NCBI GenBank assembly: GCA_010405405.1
Contig: MU004235.1
Span: 1,626,538 to 1,690,537 of the forward strand
Origin: Microthyrium microscopicum
Lineage: Eukaryota > Ascomycota > Dothideomycetes > Microthyriales > Microthyriaceae
DNA: 64,000 nt
Direction of reading: 5' to 3'
Of this stretch, positions 10,277-21,680 are shown one piece after another. The stretch's first letter is position 1; each line of letters begins with the position of its first letter. The notes beneath the pieces were generated by a model that was given only the letters and a program-made list of their open reading frames with translations, did no database searches and was not told the origin of the DNA. The position numbers were made by a program, and so were the translations under genes.

Positions 10277-11930
10277 ATGTCTCAAGAGATGTTACCAAAC
10301 TCGTCCACTCAAGCTGGCCCTTCCAGCGGAGATCAATTCTTCTTTGATCACGATCTCCCAATCCAACAAGCTCTGGAAGCGCTCACCACTCGCGAGGACT
10401 ACGTTGCCCCAAGCATTGCGCGAGCACCTCAACCACAAGAAGCACTAATTCTTCGAATGCTACCAAATGAAATTCTCAGCGACATCTTGGAACTGGCTGT
10501 TGCAAAAGAGCCATGGCGACCATACGTTCCCACTCGTCGACCTCGCTATCCATCGGAGATTTTCATCCATCGACCGCAGCCAAAAGCTTGCGATTGTTCA
10601 CAGCCAACAAACGACTCTCTTTCAACCATTGCTCTGGTCTGTTCTCAATTTTGCAACCTCGCACAACGAATCCTGTTCCATCAATTGACTCTGAAACTGC
10701 CTTTCGAATCGATCCCAACCTCTCGACTAGATTATCCCGCCTTCGTGCATGATAAGCTCAAACCACAATGTCAGACGGTGCGACTTATACTACAAGATCG
10801 CCCCTGGAACTGGGAGCATCCAGAGGTTGGTGTCGATGCTTTAGCGCAATTCGCGAGCAGCATCCTAGCCTCATTGACGAACGTACGCTGCCTTCACATC
10901 GAGAACGAGATCTGTAAACTTTGGGAGGATGGCTCGAGTCGCCTGGTCCAAGATCAACCGGATGTCATATTACTCAAAGCACTGATGCCTGTTCTACGTC
11001 AGTTTTGTCACATTAATCATTTCAGCATCCATTTCAGGAGAAATAGAGAGTGTGATGCTTTCCTAGAGATCATCAACGAATGGATCTCAGCTTGTCGAGT
11101 AACGCACTTTTCGAGCTCAACTGGTGGCTACACTGCCGGTTGGACCACACGCGGAGATTTTTCTGTTCCCATTCTTACCTCTATTCCGCTCGCCTGCGAC
11201 AAAAACTCCATTAGGTTCATGTCCTTGAAGGCCTACTTTCCTATCGATGCTTTTGATGCAAATGATTTTCCTAATCTCGAGCGACTTCTCATTTCATGGG
11301 AGTTTATGCAAACCCAAGAGCGGTCCGATAGCACAAGTTGGCGAACGCCGCCGACCTTAGAGCAGTTGCGCGACGTAGACAGTAAGTTCTCATGGCCACG
11401 AAAGTCTCTAGACTATCAAAACCCAATTCAAGGCGTCCATCAACTGGCAGAATATTGACTAACTTGTTCCAGCTCTCCTCGGCCCAAAACTACAGACTCT
11501 CATACTCGACTTCGATACCCAAGGGCACATGTACAACTGGCAACGCGACAACCACGTCTGGGTAAAGCTCCTCGGAGACACAGCCATCGAACAGAACAAA
11601 CCACTCCGCGACCTCAAAATCCTTTGGTCACCACATCGGAGCGAAGGTCCAGAATTCCACTTCAATCGGGATTTGCAGCTCGAGATTGAAAACTATACTC
11701 TGAAGTCCTGTAACATGCCTTATCCATGGGATATGATTAAAGAGCTCGCGATTTTTTGGGAGCACCATATCACTGTCCGTTGGAACAAGCCCACTATCTC
11801 GAGAAGATCGTTCGAATTTGAGAGAGATTATTTCCTTAAGAATTACAACGAGAGGTCGGGAACGAATGCTTGGATGATATATATCAAGGATGAGACGAAT
11901 GATGGTCCTATTTGGGAAGGACTGGATTAG
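10277..11930 (+). CDS. F-box/leucine-rich protein of the YPW-tail family, copy 2 (520 aa)
   Basis: Two exons: 10277-11381 and 11473-11930. The 91-nt intron has GTAAGT, a TTGACTAAC branch and a CAG acceptor. The exons total 1563 nt, an exact multiple of three. The start is the ATG of MSQEML. An F-box-like segment (LRMLPNEILSDILELAVAK) begins near residue 57. A Cys-x-Cys site (KACDCSQ) and a helix with ALVCSQFCNLAQR follow, then leucine-rich strands (LASLTNVRCLHIE, FPNLERLLISWEF). The terminal exon opens TLLGPKLQTLILDF and carries the shared tail MPYPWDMIKEL...ITVRWNKPTISRRSF. This is the best-preserved intron-bearing member of the array and the reference for the fragments at 9290 and 16581. 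Confidence 0.75.
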
Positions 11931-12147
11931 CTGTTCAGGCCGTGATTGCTAGTTTAGTCAAAATTTCATTCCATATTTGGTCTAGATAACTCGTTCTCTC
12001 CTTCCATTTTGGTCTGCACGTGGTATTCGCGTGTTGGTCTAGTCGCTCTTGCCTCCTGATATTTCTTGTGGTATATTTAGGTTTATCTTGCCCACCACGC
12101 ACGAAATGATTTTGCTTCATAATTCTCTCAGCAACATTCCCCAGACC

Positions 12148-12654
12148 ATGTCTCAGTACGCGGAAGCATCTTTCGCCACGTTCTTCGCCAGCTTGTTCAG
12201 ACGACGAGAGTCGACCGATCAGATCGGGGACAACACTGTGAGCACACCCAATGAAACTCCAAACACAGAGCCCATAGTAGAGCCCAAAAAGAAGAGAAAG
12301 GCGCATCGTGGACAGCGAGGCGGAAACAGACGTCGTAAGGCGGTCCAGCAGGTAAATTTTCCCTCGATCAAATCAAGCCATTCATTTATCGCTGATACGT
12401 TTCAGGCCACAAACGAAGTCCAGTCACCGAAAAACAAAGCCCACTCCGGTGAGGAAGGCAAGACCAACCTAGACGAGGAAGACAAAACCAACTCAGAGAA
12501 GGAGGACGAGCAAGTGGAGAAGGAGTTTGAGGAAGTCAGCAAGAAAGTCGCAGAACTTGAACGATCGCTTCACGAGAACAAGCAGCGACTAGAGCGGCTG
12601 GCTGTAAACCGTGTCCATCGTGCAGCTCGCCGGATTGTGCCACAAGATACCTAG
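12148..12654 (+). CDS. Small basic coiled-coil protein, function unknown, with an optional in-frame intron
   Basis: The frame from the ATG at 12148 (MSQYAEASFATFF) gives 168 residues if unspliced. A very basic patch (PKKKRKAHRGQRGGNRRRK) looks like a nuclear or RNA-binding signal. It is followed by an acidic Lys/Glu segment and a C-terminal coiled coil (EEVSKKVAELERSLHENKQR). Bases 12352-12405 have a GTAAAT donor, a CTGAT-like branch and a TTCAG acceptor. They are exactly 54 nt without a stop, so spliced and unspliced forms both stay in frame (150 or 168 aa). It lies inside the F-box array but shares no sequence with it. Family unknown. Confidence 0.5.
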   Translation: MSQYAEASFATFFASLFRRRESTDQIGDNTVSTPNETPNTEPIVEPKKKRKAHRGQRGGNRRRKAVQQVNFPSIKSSHSFIADTFQATNEVQSPKNKAHSGEEGKTNLDEEDKTNSEKEDEQVEKEFEEVSKKVAELERSLHENKQRLERLAVNRVHRAARRIVPQDT

Positions 12655-13470
12655 CCGGATTCCAATTTGAAAGAATGGAGAGTTCCAATTCAAGAGCTCT
12701 CCTTTGTTAATCAGACCATTTGCTGCTATCAGTCATTCCGCCTGTGTCCGCGTTCTAGACAATCAGTATACTTAGCCCATCCTTGCCCACCTAGATGTTT
12801 GATAACATTGAAACTTTCCAGGTGTAATATCAGTACTGATGGCAGCACTTTCCTGCCACATGTCAACAAGTCACAGTAGAGGTTCGAGTAAGTTTCTCGA
12901 TTGAGCTTCCTGTTGTATACAGTTTATATATCGTTCTCTATTTCGCAAATAGTAGATACTGCCACATCTACTTGGCCAGGTCCTGGGCCCTACTGGCAAG
13001 CTTGAACCTCGAAGTAACATTTAGCGATCTTTAAGGCTCATCCAAAGAGGGTCACTGTCTGGTCCTATACTTGAATGGGATACCGCTAACGTTGGTTTGG
13101 TTAAATCTGCTTACAACGGGTGGAAATTGATTACTCCCCCTGCAAATACCGGCTTACCACCTCCGTACTTTTAAGCTATTAGGTGACTCTAGCCTTTGAA
13201 GCGTGGGCTTGTGGGATTGCCGGATGGGAAAGAATGCTCTGTCACCTCACTAATACTATTTCTAAAGTGAAATGTGACGCGAAGGCAGTTGCTTCTGTTA
13301 CCGATGGCCCACCAGCTTCTCTTGGTTCAGTATAAATTCGTTCCCGCTCGTAGATTTTTCAACAACGTTACCCAACCTCTTACCTTACGCAAGATTCTAT
13401 AATTTTTCCAATTGGCCGCGTACTATCAATATATCTGCGCACTCAATAACACTCGCTCGCATCGCTAATC
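12655..13470. other. Spacer before array copy 3
   Basis: No gene supported. A TATA-like CAGTATAAATTC sits near 13330, about 140 bp upstream of the next ATG. Confidence 0.4.
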
Positions 13471-15597
13471 ATGAACTTTTCGCGCCATGAACCGCAAGGA
13501 CTGGAAGCCATACAACCTCCAGAAAATCATATCTTCAATCTACCCAACGAGGTTCTCGAACTGATCCTGGGCTTTGCCGCAACACGGGCATCCACACATA
13601 TCTCACGGTGAGTTCTTTCTTCTGTACCCTCACACGATGACGACTATCATTTTTGGGCCCTAGAGCACTCCACTATCACCATAAAGAACACTTTACTAAC
13701 AAGTACAGGGTGGACTCTATTCAAGTCTGCGATTGCGAGTGGGGCATACATGTTTCTGATATTGCGTTGGTCTGTTGGCGATTCTCTTGCATCGTCGAGC
13801 CATTACGCTTTCGCCAACTCCGACTTAGTATGCCATTAAGAACTCTTCCTTGGGATAATCTAGATGATTGCCTTGAATTCGCTGAGACAAAATTACGGAA
13901 ATACTGCTCGGTCTTACACATTGATCTAACTCGAAACCCGTTGGCCATCTACAAAGCGCAACGGGAGGCGCACAAAGCAGACCTGCTAGATTCCATGCCA
14001 GAACCCAAGAATATCGTGCTTTGGAAGCCAGTAGAAGCAAAACTCAAGATGTCAAAACTTATCCTTAGTGCTTTGACTAATGTCACTTGCTTGGTTCTAC
14101 ACTGGAGCGACATCAGCTCTGACTTTGACAAAGGCTTTGAGTTCTACTTCCAAGAGGCAATGCGCTTTGGGGAATCTAGGTCGTTCGTGAAGCACAATCC
14201 CAACAGCCTGGTCTTCGGTCTCCTCATCAAAAAGTGGTTGAAAAACCTTCGACACATTGACATAAGAGACAATACGACCGGTGAGCAGCATGGCAGTACC
14301 AATCTGAACAAGTAAGATCTTCCTAAAATTCCGGACGACTTTGTCACTAATAACACACTCTAGGATCCAGTCAGCTATATTAACTGGACTCCCGGCCAAC
14401 CATTTAGAGTCCATTTCTTTTCGTCAATGCGAGAAATACCCCGAGGGTAAGTCTTAATGCGCCATAAATCTCCTGATACTAGCAACCATCTTCATTTGAC
14501 GTTCTATGGAGAGAAAGCAACGCTCTAACCAGCGGATCAAAGTGGCTGCTATGGTTTTCTTATTGTCAAAACCTCAGCTTATCTCAAGGCGAAACCTGGG
14601 AGTGGAAACCCCAGCAAGGCGCAGAATATTCTCCTAACCTCTATATTGCACCTATTAGTCATTTACTTTGACCTTATGCTAATAACTGCCAGGGATCGAC
14701 CTGATACACTCGCAAATCCTCCATCATCGAAAGTCTCTCAAACGACTTTGCCTAGTCGGCACTGGTAAGTACCTTTCCATCCCACAAAACTTGACCAAAA
14801 AAGATGGTTTCTCCTAGATGAACACGGTGCCTACTTAGGGAGGTATTCACCAGAAGCAGCTTGCATGAGCTGAGTTCATCACAAACTCTGACCATAGCGG
14901 TTGGTGCCGATCTCATCTGGCACATCCTACTTCCACATTACCAGCAAACTTCAATTCAGATTCTTCCACTGACCGATCCTCTCAGGCGCCGAATGGGATC
15001 CAGCAGGAAATCTCATATTGCCGACAGGGTTGACCAATTTGACTCATCTTGAGCTGGCTTTCCGACCAAGGGCAAGCACAATGCCGCAGCACGCCATCCG
15101 GCCAACAGCCCACGCTGTGTTTGGGTGGAAGACAGTAAATCGTGCAATCTTGATTCCAACACTAACGACCTTCACCTGGAACTTGCTCTATAGTCGCACC
15201 CTACAAACCTTCGATACCCCCGAAGAAGCCTGGCTATTTATTTTCATCGGTACGAATCCCCAACATGTATCTTCTGCTCATCACTCTGTCTTTAGTTGGG
15301 ATGAAAAACTGCTAACAAATTGCAGAGACGGTTCTTGAAGACAAACACAAACTTCAGCACATCCACGTAAAGTACAGACCAAATTATGAAATCAAGCCGG
15401 TCTTGAGCTTCCACTATTCCAGATATCCTGGACGCCTTCGAAAGGATTTTGTCTGTCCTTGGGAGAGACTCGTGCGGATTGGTAAATACGCGAGAGCTCA
15501 TGTTATTGACATTTCATGGTCAAAAACACGTTGGACGAGAATTCTTTATGACAAGATGATATCACAGGGATTAGAAGAGCCTCAGCCTTCCTCATAA
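13471..15597 (+). CDS. F-box/leucine-rich protein of the YPW-tail family, copy 3 (six exons, 491 aa)
   Basis: Proposed exons: 13471-13607, 13664-14311, 14364-14446, 14693-14764, 14986-15249 and 15326-15597. Every junction is GT-AG and in phase, and the total is 1476 nt. The F-box reads NLPNEVLELILGFAA. A Cys-x-Cys site (VCDCEWG) and ALVCWRFSCIVEPLRF follow, as in copy 2. Leucine-rich strands include LKNLRHIDIRD, SLKRLCLVG and LTNLTHLELAF. The tail reads FVCPWERLVRI...IDISWSKTRW, where Cys replaces the Tyr before Pro-Trp. The third and fourth introns (246 and 221 nt) are unusually long for this window and hold coding-like stretches, so alternative exons or a decaying model are possible. Confidence 0.6.
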
Positions 15598-16580
15598 TGG
15601 GGATGGGTAGCAAGGACTGGGGATTGGAAAGGCAGTTCTTATTGTTTTCAAAGTCTTTCACTCGATGGATCTGCGAGTGTGGCTGTTAGTTAGCATACAT
15701 TGGTCAGAGTTTTCATAGTTACAAACTATTTTCATCACTATATCTACACGTAGGTTTTGTTGTCTAGCACGTCAAACCAGAACACATGTCGACAGTCACT
15801 TTCCCGGTCTGATATTTTGAGTATAAGCAAGCCTCCATCGTTTGCTAGAGACATGACATTGCTTTATAGCCGCCAGACTCTTGAGTTATATATGCTTCCT
15901 AGCACTTTGAAGGGTTAGATAGAGTTTGAAGACGACAGCGTTCTATCAAGAGTCTCTTCTTTTCTGCTGAGCGATGGGGACAAAACTGAATGGTATCACT
16001 CCACCCACAATTGGTTTTGAGCGTCTCACTGCGACTTGGACTTCCACTCAAAATCTTGTTGGATCTCCTATCTACCTACTTCTCAATGCATGTGAACAAA
16101 TTTCATGATCAATGAGAACATGAAGCCGGTATATAACTCAATAAAGTGGCAGGCTCCTCTTGAGGCTCTTCTCTCGCTGTTGTATCTTTGAGCGCGTGCT
16201 ACTTGATCTTTCTTTCTGCGATCTCTAACTCTCGCTTAGAGCCTCAGAAACATGTACATATACCTCTATTTGATATGTATCGACCGGCGTAGCCGCTGGA
16301 TAGGTGGTATTTGATTAGCGCTGATGATTTGCGCCCGATCTTTTACTACAATGGTCACCGACATACCGATTTACCGATTTATAACCGTAATTTCTGAGCA
16401 CGGTTGTAGTTATTTCGATATAGAAAGGAGCTAATCATGAATTATGAGAAGGTACGCTCCTTCATATAGTCTAGCGTTACTTGTTAAGCTGCCACCTTGC
16501 CTGGCTACAACTTCTACTTTGTACTATACCCTCAATGCACCGCTCAAGCTTATTGGACATTCCATGCTAACTTTTTCTAG
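15598..16580. other. 1-kb spacer between array copy 3 and the orphan exon
   Basis: I see no F-box or leucine-rich coding sequence, although a fourth full copy would be expected here from the orphan exon that follows. If it existed it is deleted or decayed past recognition. Confidence 0.4.
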
Positions 16581-16882
16581 ACACAGCCGTGGGTAAGAAG
16601 CACAACCTTCGACATATTCGAGTGGAGTTCGCGCCGGAACGATCCGAGGAGCCATCCAGCACAGGCCAGCATATTGGTTACATGTCGCTTGGTGTGCAGC
16701 TGAGTTACCATTATTTCGGGTATCTCGGACGAACCGGGAACGAGTTCGTGTATCCTTGGGATAGACTTAGGCGGCTGGCAGACAATGCCGCAATGCATGG
16801 CATCAAAGTTTCGTGGGCCAAAGAGACTTGGTCGAGGGTTGACTATGATAGACTGGTAGCGACAGCACCCAGTATGGCTTGA
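16581..16882 (+). pseudogene. Orphan terminal exon of an F-box/YPW-tail gene
   Basis: The frame GKKHNLRHIRVEF ... FVYPWDRLRRLADNAA ... IKVSWAKETWSRVDYDRL aligns along its length with the last exon of copy 3 (DKHKLQHIHVKY ... FVCPWERLVRIGKYAR ... IDISWSKTRWTRILYD). It is preceded by GCTAACTTTTTCTAG, a perfect branch-plus-acceptor, at the same exon boundary and phase. No upstream exon in matching phase or F-box segment is visible within 1 kb. Most likely the surviving 3' end of a deleted gene copy. The reading frame is still open to a TGA at 16880-16882, so loss is recent or the piece is under some constraint. Confidence 0.6.
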
Positions 16883-17392
16883 CAAGCTGGACGGACGCGG
16901 TAGAGCAGGGCAGACGGCGGAAGAGGAGCTGATTTGTCTTCTTGTGTTGGTTACGATGTCCATCATGCACAACATGGGTATAGCATGTGCCAGGAAAGGT
17001 ATCGAACGCTTTCTTTCCTAGGATATATACAACAGCGTCAAATTACAGCCCAACACTTTTCGATATCTGCTAAGCACCGTCGACTAAATCAAGCTAGGAC
17101 ACGTATTAACCATCATACTAACATCTAACATTGTACACTACGAACTATTTTCATTGATTAGCTCAATAGTGCTGTTTTTCTCATCCACTTAACAAAAAAT
17201 ATGGAGTACCGTTGCACTAATATATTACACCCCGTCATCTCTGATTTATATGCGCAGTCTCCTCCAGCTCAAAAACAAACATCCCCACAAGCGAGCCCAC
17301 TCACTGCTCAAAGAACCGCTTCTCGGCGTCCGACGTTTACCAGAGCTGCTTGGGGAATGCCATATAATCTCATCTCCACAGAATTGAAGAAT
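16883..17392. other. 3' flank of the laccase gene
   Basis: No gene supported; a 121-codon + frame at 17201-17566 is the antisense shadow of the laccase C-terminal exon. Confidence 0.5.
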
Positions 17393-19889
17393 CTAAACAC
17401 CAGAGTCAATCTGGTCTGGAACATTGTCAGCGACGTATCCGGCCCACTTGGTGCAAGTGTCAGTGACGGCGCTGGGGATTGTGATGTTGCGGATGTCGTC
17501 TGGACGCTCGACGAGAGCGACGTAGAGACCAGCAGATACGTGCCATGCCCTATTGATTTCAATTAGTATCTTAATCATCAAGCACGATGTGTAGTTTGAC
17601 TTACAAATGACAATGCAGGATGTTGATGCTGGGGTTATCAAGCTCAATCTGGATAACAGTGTACGAGCGTGTGCCATCAGCCTGAGCCTTCTGCAAGAAC
17701 TGCACATCACGACGCTGTGGGTTGCTTGGATTGGTGATAGAGCCGTCCCAGGTGCCGAATCCTTCGGCGAGAACTTGGAAGTTGTGGCCGTGCATGTGCA
17801 TGGGATGGGCGGTAAAGGGGAAGGAGTTATACATGACGAAGCGGACTGTGCCGGAGTTGGGCAGGGTGTATACGTTCCTGTTTTGTATTAGCATATTGGT
17901 AGATTGTATGGGAGAGTGGTGGAGGACTCACCATTCAGGTTTGGGGTTCAATTGGCCTTGGGCGGCGAGCGCGAGCTGAGACACATCATAGTCTACACGG
18001 GCGGAGATGTTGTTGACAGTCCAGAGATAGTTGGTTCCGTTGTTGGTGAAGTCGATGTTGAAAACTTGAGTGTAGAGATCACCGACGGGGTCAGAGCTGA
18101 TCTCGAACTGTGGAACGGTCTGGGTGAGGGGATCGTTGCTGCAGGTATAGATCTGGTCGGATGTGATGTCGGTCTCAGTGGTCGGGACAGCATCCGGATC
18201 CGCATCCTCGTAGTATATGACAGCTGTGGCATTGGGTGCAATGCCGTCGGGAAGAGAGCAGCTGGCTTGACCAACACCAAGTTGGGAACGGAACCAGTAG
18301 CTGCCAGTAGAATCACCAGTGGCTTCAACAATGACATCAGTACGCTGGCCGATTCCGAGGGTAATGAGCTCAGTCTCATATGGAACAATGGGAACGAAAT
18401 CGTTAGCGATGACAGTGAACTTGTGGCCGTCAATCGAGATCTTTTGGAAAGCGTCGGAGGATGGGTTGATAAGACGCATGCGGAATTTCTTTCCAGACTC
18501 GAAGGCGAACTTGGCAAGACCAGCGTTAGGAGTGCAAGGAGCGGTGGTGTTGGCGCAAGGGTAGTTGGCCTTTCCGTTGATAAGATTGTTGTTGGATGGA
18601 TCTGGGAGACCGGTGGTGCTGTTCATGACATCGGCGACTAACTTGTAGTATGGGTCGTGATACCAATCGCCAACCATGACTGGACCAATATCCTCATCGT
18701 AGCCAGAGCACTGGGGAGTGTCGTTAGGACCGTGGATGATGATAGCACCGTAGACTCCACCAGAGTATTGGGCAGAGTAATGCGAGTGCCACCAAGAAGT
18801 ACCATATTGATCAGCGCGGAAAAGATAGGTGAAGCTGTCGCCTGGAATGATTGGGCACTGCGCAACAGATGGAACACCGTCCATGAATGGAGTCTCCTTC
18901 TGGAGCAGACCGTGCCAATGGATGGTGGTACCTTCAGAGTTTCCAAGATTTCCATCAAGATTGTTGGTGACCTCAACCTCAATCCAATCACCCCAGTTGG
19001 CCTCGATGGTTGGTCCAGGGAATCCACCGTTGACGACAAGACCTTGCTTGGTGACACCATCTGGTGCGATTGTCTTGTAGGAGACGTCGAATTTATATTT
19101 GCGGGTGACGTTGGTCTCTGGGACAATTCGGGGATCGATGACAACGCAGTCAGTGCTGTTACCACCAGTTGTTCCGTTGATTCCTGATGAAGGTGTGCTG
19201 CTTGGGATGGAGTAGGTGTTGGTTGGACCTCCAGATAATGAGCCACTGGCTGGGACAGAGCCAGTTGGTTTGCCAGAGAAAGTTGGCTTACCAGATCCTG
19301 TGCGCGAAAAAACCGAGCCAGTGGGTTTAGAAGTTCCAGTTGTCTTTGATCCAGAACCGCTGGATCCACCACCGTGACCACCCTTTGGTGGGGGATTTCC
19401 TTTCCATGGTGGGTTGCTTCCCCAAGGAGATCCAGGTCCCTTACCAGGGAGAGGGCCACCATATCTTGGTGCATTAGGGAGACCAAGATTGCTGTCACCG
19501 TTTTGCTGTTGTGGAGACAATGATGGCTTGAGGTTGGATCCACTTGGGAGCCATGCTGGTCCAGAGTATTGTCCAGCAGCAGGTCCACCTTTTCAAATTA
19601 GATATATCAAAACCAAGGAGGGCATATATTTACCAGGTGGGTATTGACTGGGCACTGGTCTTGTGGTTACAATCTCTGTAGTTCCAGTTTCCACAGCCTT
19701 GCCACCGCCCTGGCCAGCCTCAACTGTGATAGTCGTGTAGACCGTCGTTGTTCCACGAGGTCCACATTTCGATTGTGTTGGGAAAGCATAACTTGTGGCA
19801 TTAGAAGAGTGTTTAGGAGCAGAGCCAGAGGAATGCGCAGCAACGAGGCCGCCGAGGGCCAAGCCGCTCAAAAGGGAGCGGGCAACCAT
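17393..19889 (-). CDS. Secreted ascomycete laccase (multicopper oxidase) with a very long N-terminal extension, 780 aa
   Basis: Four exons: 19889-19634, 19588-17932, 17877-17605 and 17549-17393. The introns are 45-56 nt and all junctions are in phase (2343 nt). A signal peptide is followed by about 230 residues rich in Gly, Pro, Ser and Thr (GPLPGKGPGSPWG; repeated SGKPTGSV). The first cupredoxin domain begins near residue 250. All four copper signatures are present: HWHG, HSHYSAQ, HPMHMHGHNF and HCHLAWHVSAGL. The axial type-1 copper position is Leu, the high-potential class. The protein ends DSGV, matching the Asp-Ser-Gly plug of ascomycete laccases. Such enzymes oxidise phenols with reduction of O2 to water, in lignin or melanin chemistry. 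Ordinary members are about 560-620 residues, so the extension is exceptional. It may anchor the enzyme in the wall or matrix. Confidence 0.93.
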
Positions 19890-20894
19890 AAGTATTAAAT
19901 ATCAAGTACAAGAAACGAAAGTGTTAACGATTGACTGAAAAAACGAGTGTATTGTCAACGAATGACGAGCAGATTGAAAAGAACGACTGTACTTGAAAGA
20001 GTGAATTTGAGAGATTAATTAGTAGCGCAAACTTGGGGAAAGGAGCGATATCTATTTGAAGGATATCACCCAAGACGCCTCCTCGGGAGGATAGGAAAGG
20101 ATCATCTTGCTGTAAGCCACATTTACAGTCCGCGCTTTGAGTGGTGGAGCTTGGGACCATTGGGCCAACCGCTAAATACAGGAACTGCATTCTGCAGGAA
20201 CCCGTAGAAACAGAGGCGTTAAGAGTTCTAGGATTTCGAGTCGAGTTGAGGCTTCCGGAACCGCGGTGGTTGTTTCTCGCAACAAATGAAGCTCAACGGA
20301 AAGTGGGGATGAGCCACGCTAATTCTCCGCATTTATCGTTTTTGACAGCTTTATGGATGAATCCTACACGCGTTGTAGACAATGGCTTGTAAGCTCTAGG
20401 CCTGTCGCATAAACAATGATTATCTCAATGGTTTGACCTAGTTGGTTTATCGTCAAATCGTTGAAACTTGGGAGCCTGAGGAGAAGTTCTAGTCAGCTTA
20501 TGGCGCACAAGATCCATTTTGGGAAGTTCGGGATATTCAGTGCCAAGTGGATGTCTTTTATTCTCGTGCCGGAACGAAATAAATAACCAATGAGCACAGA
20601 GTTTGAGGATTAGAATACACTGACGACTCGTATTATCGTGTTGTAATCATGCCACAGGCGCCCAAGGTACAGTCAACGTATGCCTACGCAGGCACAGTGC
20701 AAATCTCCTCACAATACGGTACCGCTAGCTGCTAGGCGAAAGACCAGAAATTTGAAAGCAGCTCTTCTGTGAGACTGTGAGGCACTGACGACTCGATTGG
20801 AGCTTATCGGTACAATCATGATTAGTGCGATATAGAATTCGACGCGCCACCTGGATGTGATGTTTAGGAACGGAAGCTTGCGGTCAGTCTTGAG

Positions 20895-20921
20895 CATTGT
20901 ATTCATTGTATTCATTGTATT
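20895..20921. repeat. Tandem repeat, 9 bp x 3
   Basis: CATTGTATT occurs three times head to tail without a mismatch. Simple minisatellite. Confidence 0.8.
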
Positions 20922-21584
20922 TATTTTCAATGGAATTTATCTCTGAAAATTGATTTCTCTCCGATCCCTTTTCAGCAGACTTATAGATGCATAATGGATT
21001 GTACGATTTGATTTGCATTGATGCTGTTGAGATAAGGAAGCCACACCCGTCATTAGTAGCAAAAGTAATTATTGAACTTGTAGTTGCAACTACTCGTGGG
21101 TGAATTTTCTACACGCGGCACTTTAAGGGACTTGCTCAGGGGTAATTTCCATTTTGCTTGGGCTCAGACGTTCCCTAGAAGGCTGAACCGTTACGGCTCC
21201 TCCCCAACCCGAGTCTAAAACATTGAACCAGCCACAACCACAACCAACATTGAACAAGGTACAAATCAATACTAAAGTTTAAACCCCAGCATGTCTTTTG
21301 CCGCTTGTGCGCTTGTCAAGCTTTTCAGGCGCCCAATGATTACTGCTATCAAGCCATATCTCACTGTTTCGGCACTTACCATAACTTATCCCCCTTTTTG
21401 GTCGTTGTTTGCAGAACTTGCAGCTTACAGTCTCCAAGAGTCCAAGGTTAAGGATCAAGTTGAACCCGAGTTGGCTCTTTTGATCCTCCACTTAATTTCC
21501 GGGGATGCACAAACATTGGCTTGATGGTGCGATGAGGCTTAAAGGGCGTTGACGCCGTCGCAACTAGCTTTGAGCTTGATTTTC

Positions 21585-21680
21585 TTGCAAGGCTTTGATT
21601 TGACTGCTTCAAAGCCTTCAAGCACGCGACAAGATTTCGTGCCTGTCACCGTCACCCACCTTGGCCCACTTGGTGACAGG
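21585..21680. repeat. Two neighbouring inverted repeats
   Basis: First: AAGGCTTTGA (21589-21598) and TCAAAGCCTT (21609-21618) with a 10-nt loop. It extends to CTTG/CAAG across one bulged base. Second: CCTGTCACC (21642-21650) and GGTGACAGG (21672-21680) with a 21-nt loop. Both stems are exact over the stated bases. Confidence 0.6.

Noticed and set aside
17904-19588. Open frames of 245 codons (+) and 316 codons (-) within the laccase
   Set aside because: Antisense and out-of-frame shadows of an exon carrying all copper motifs.
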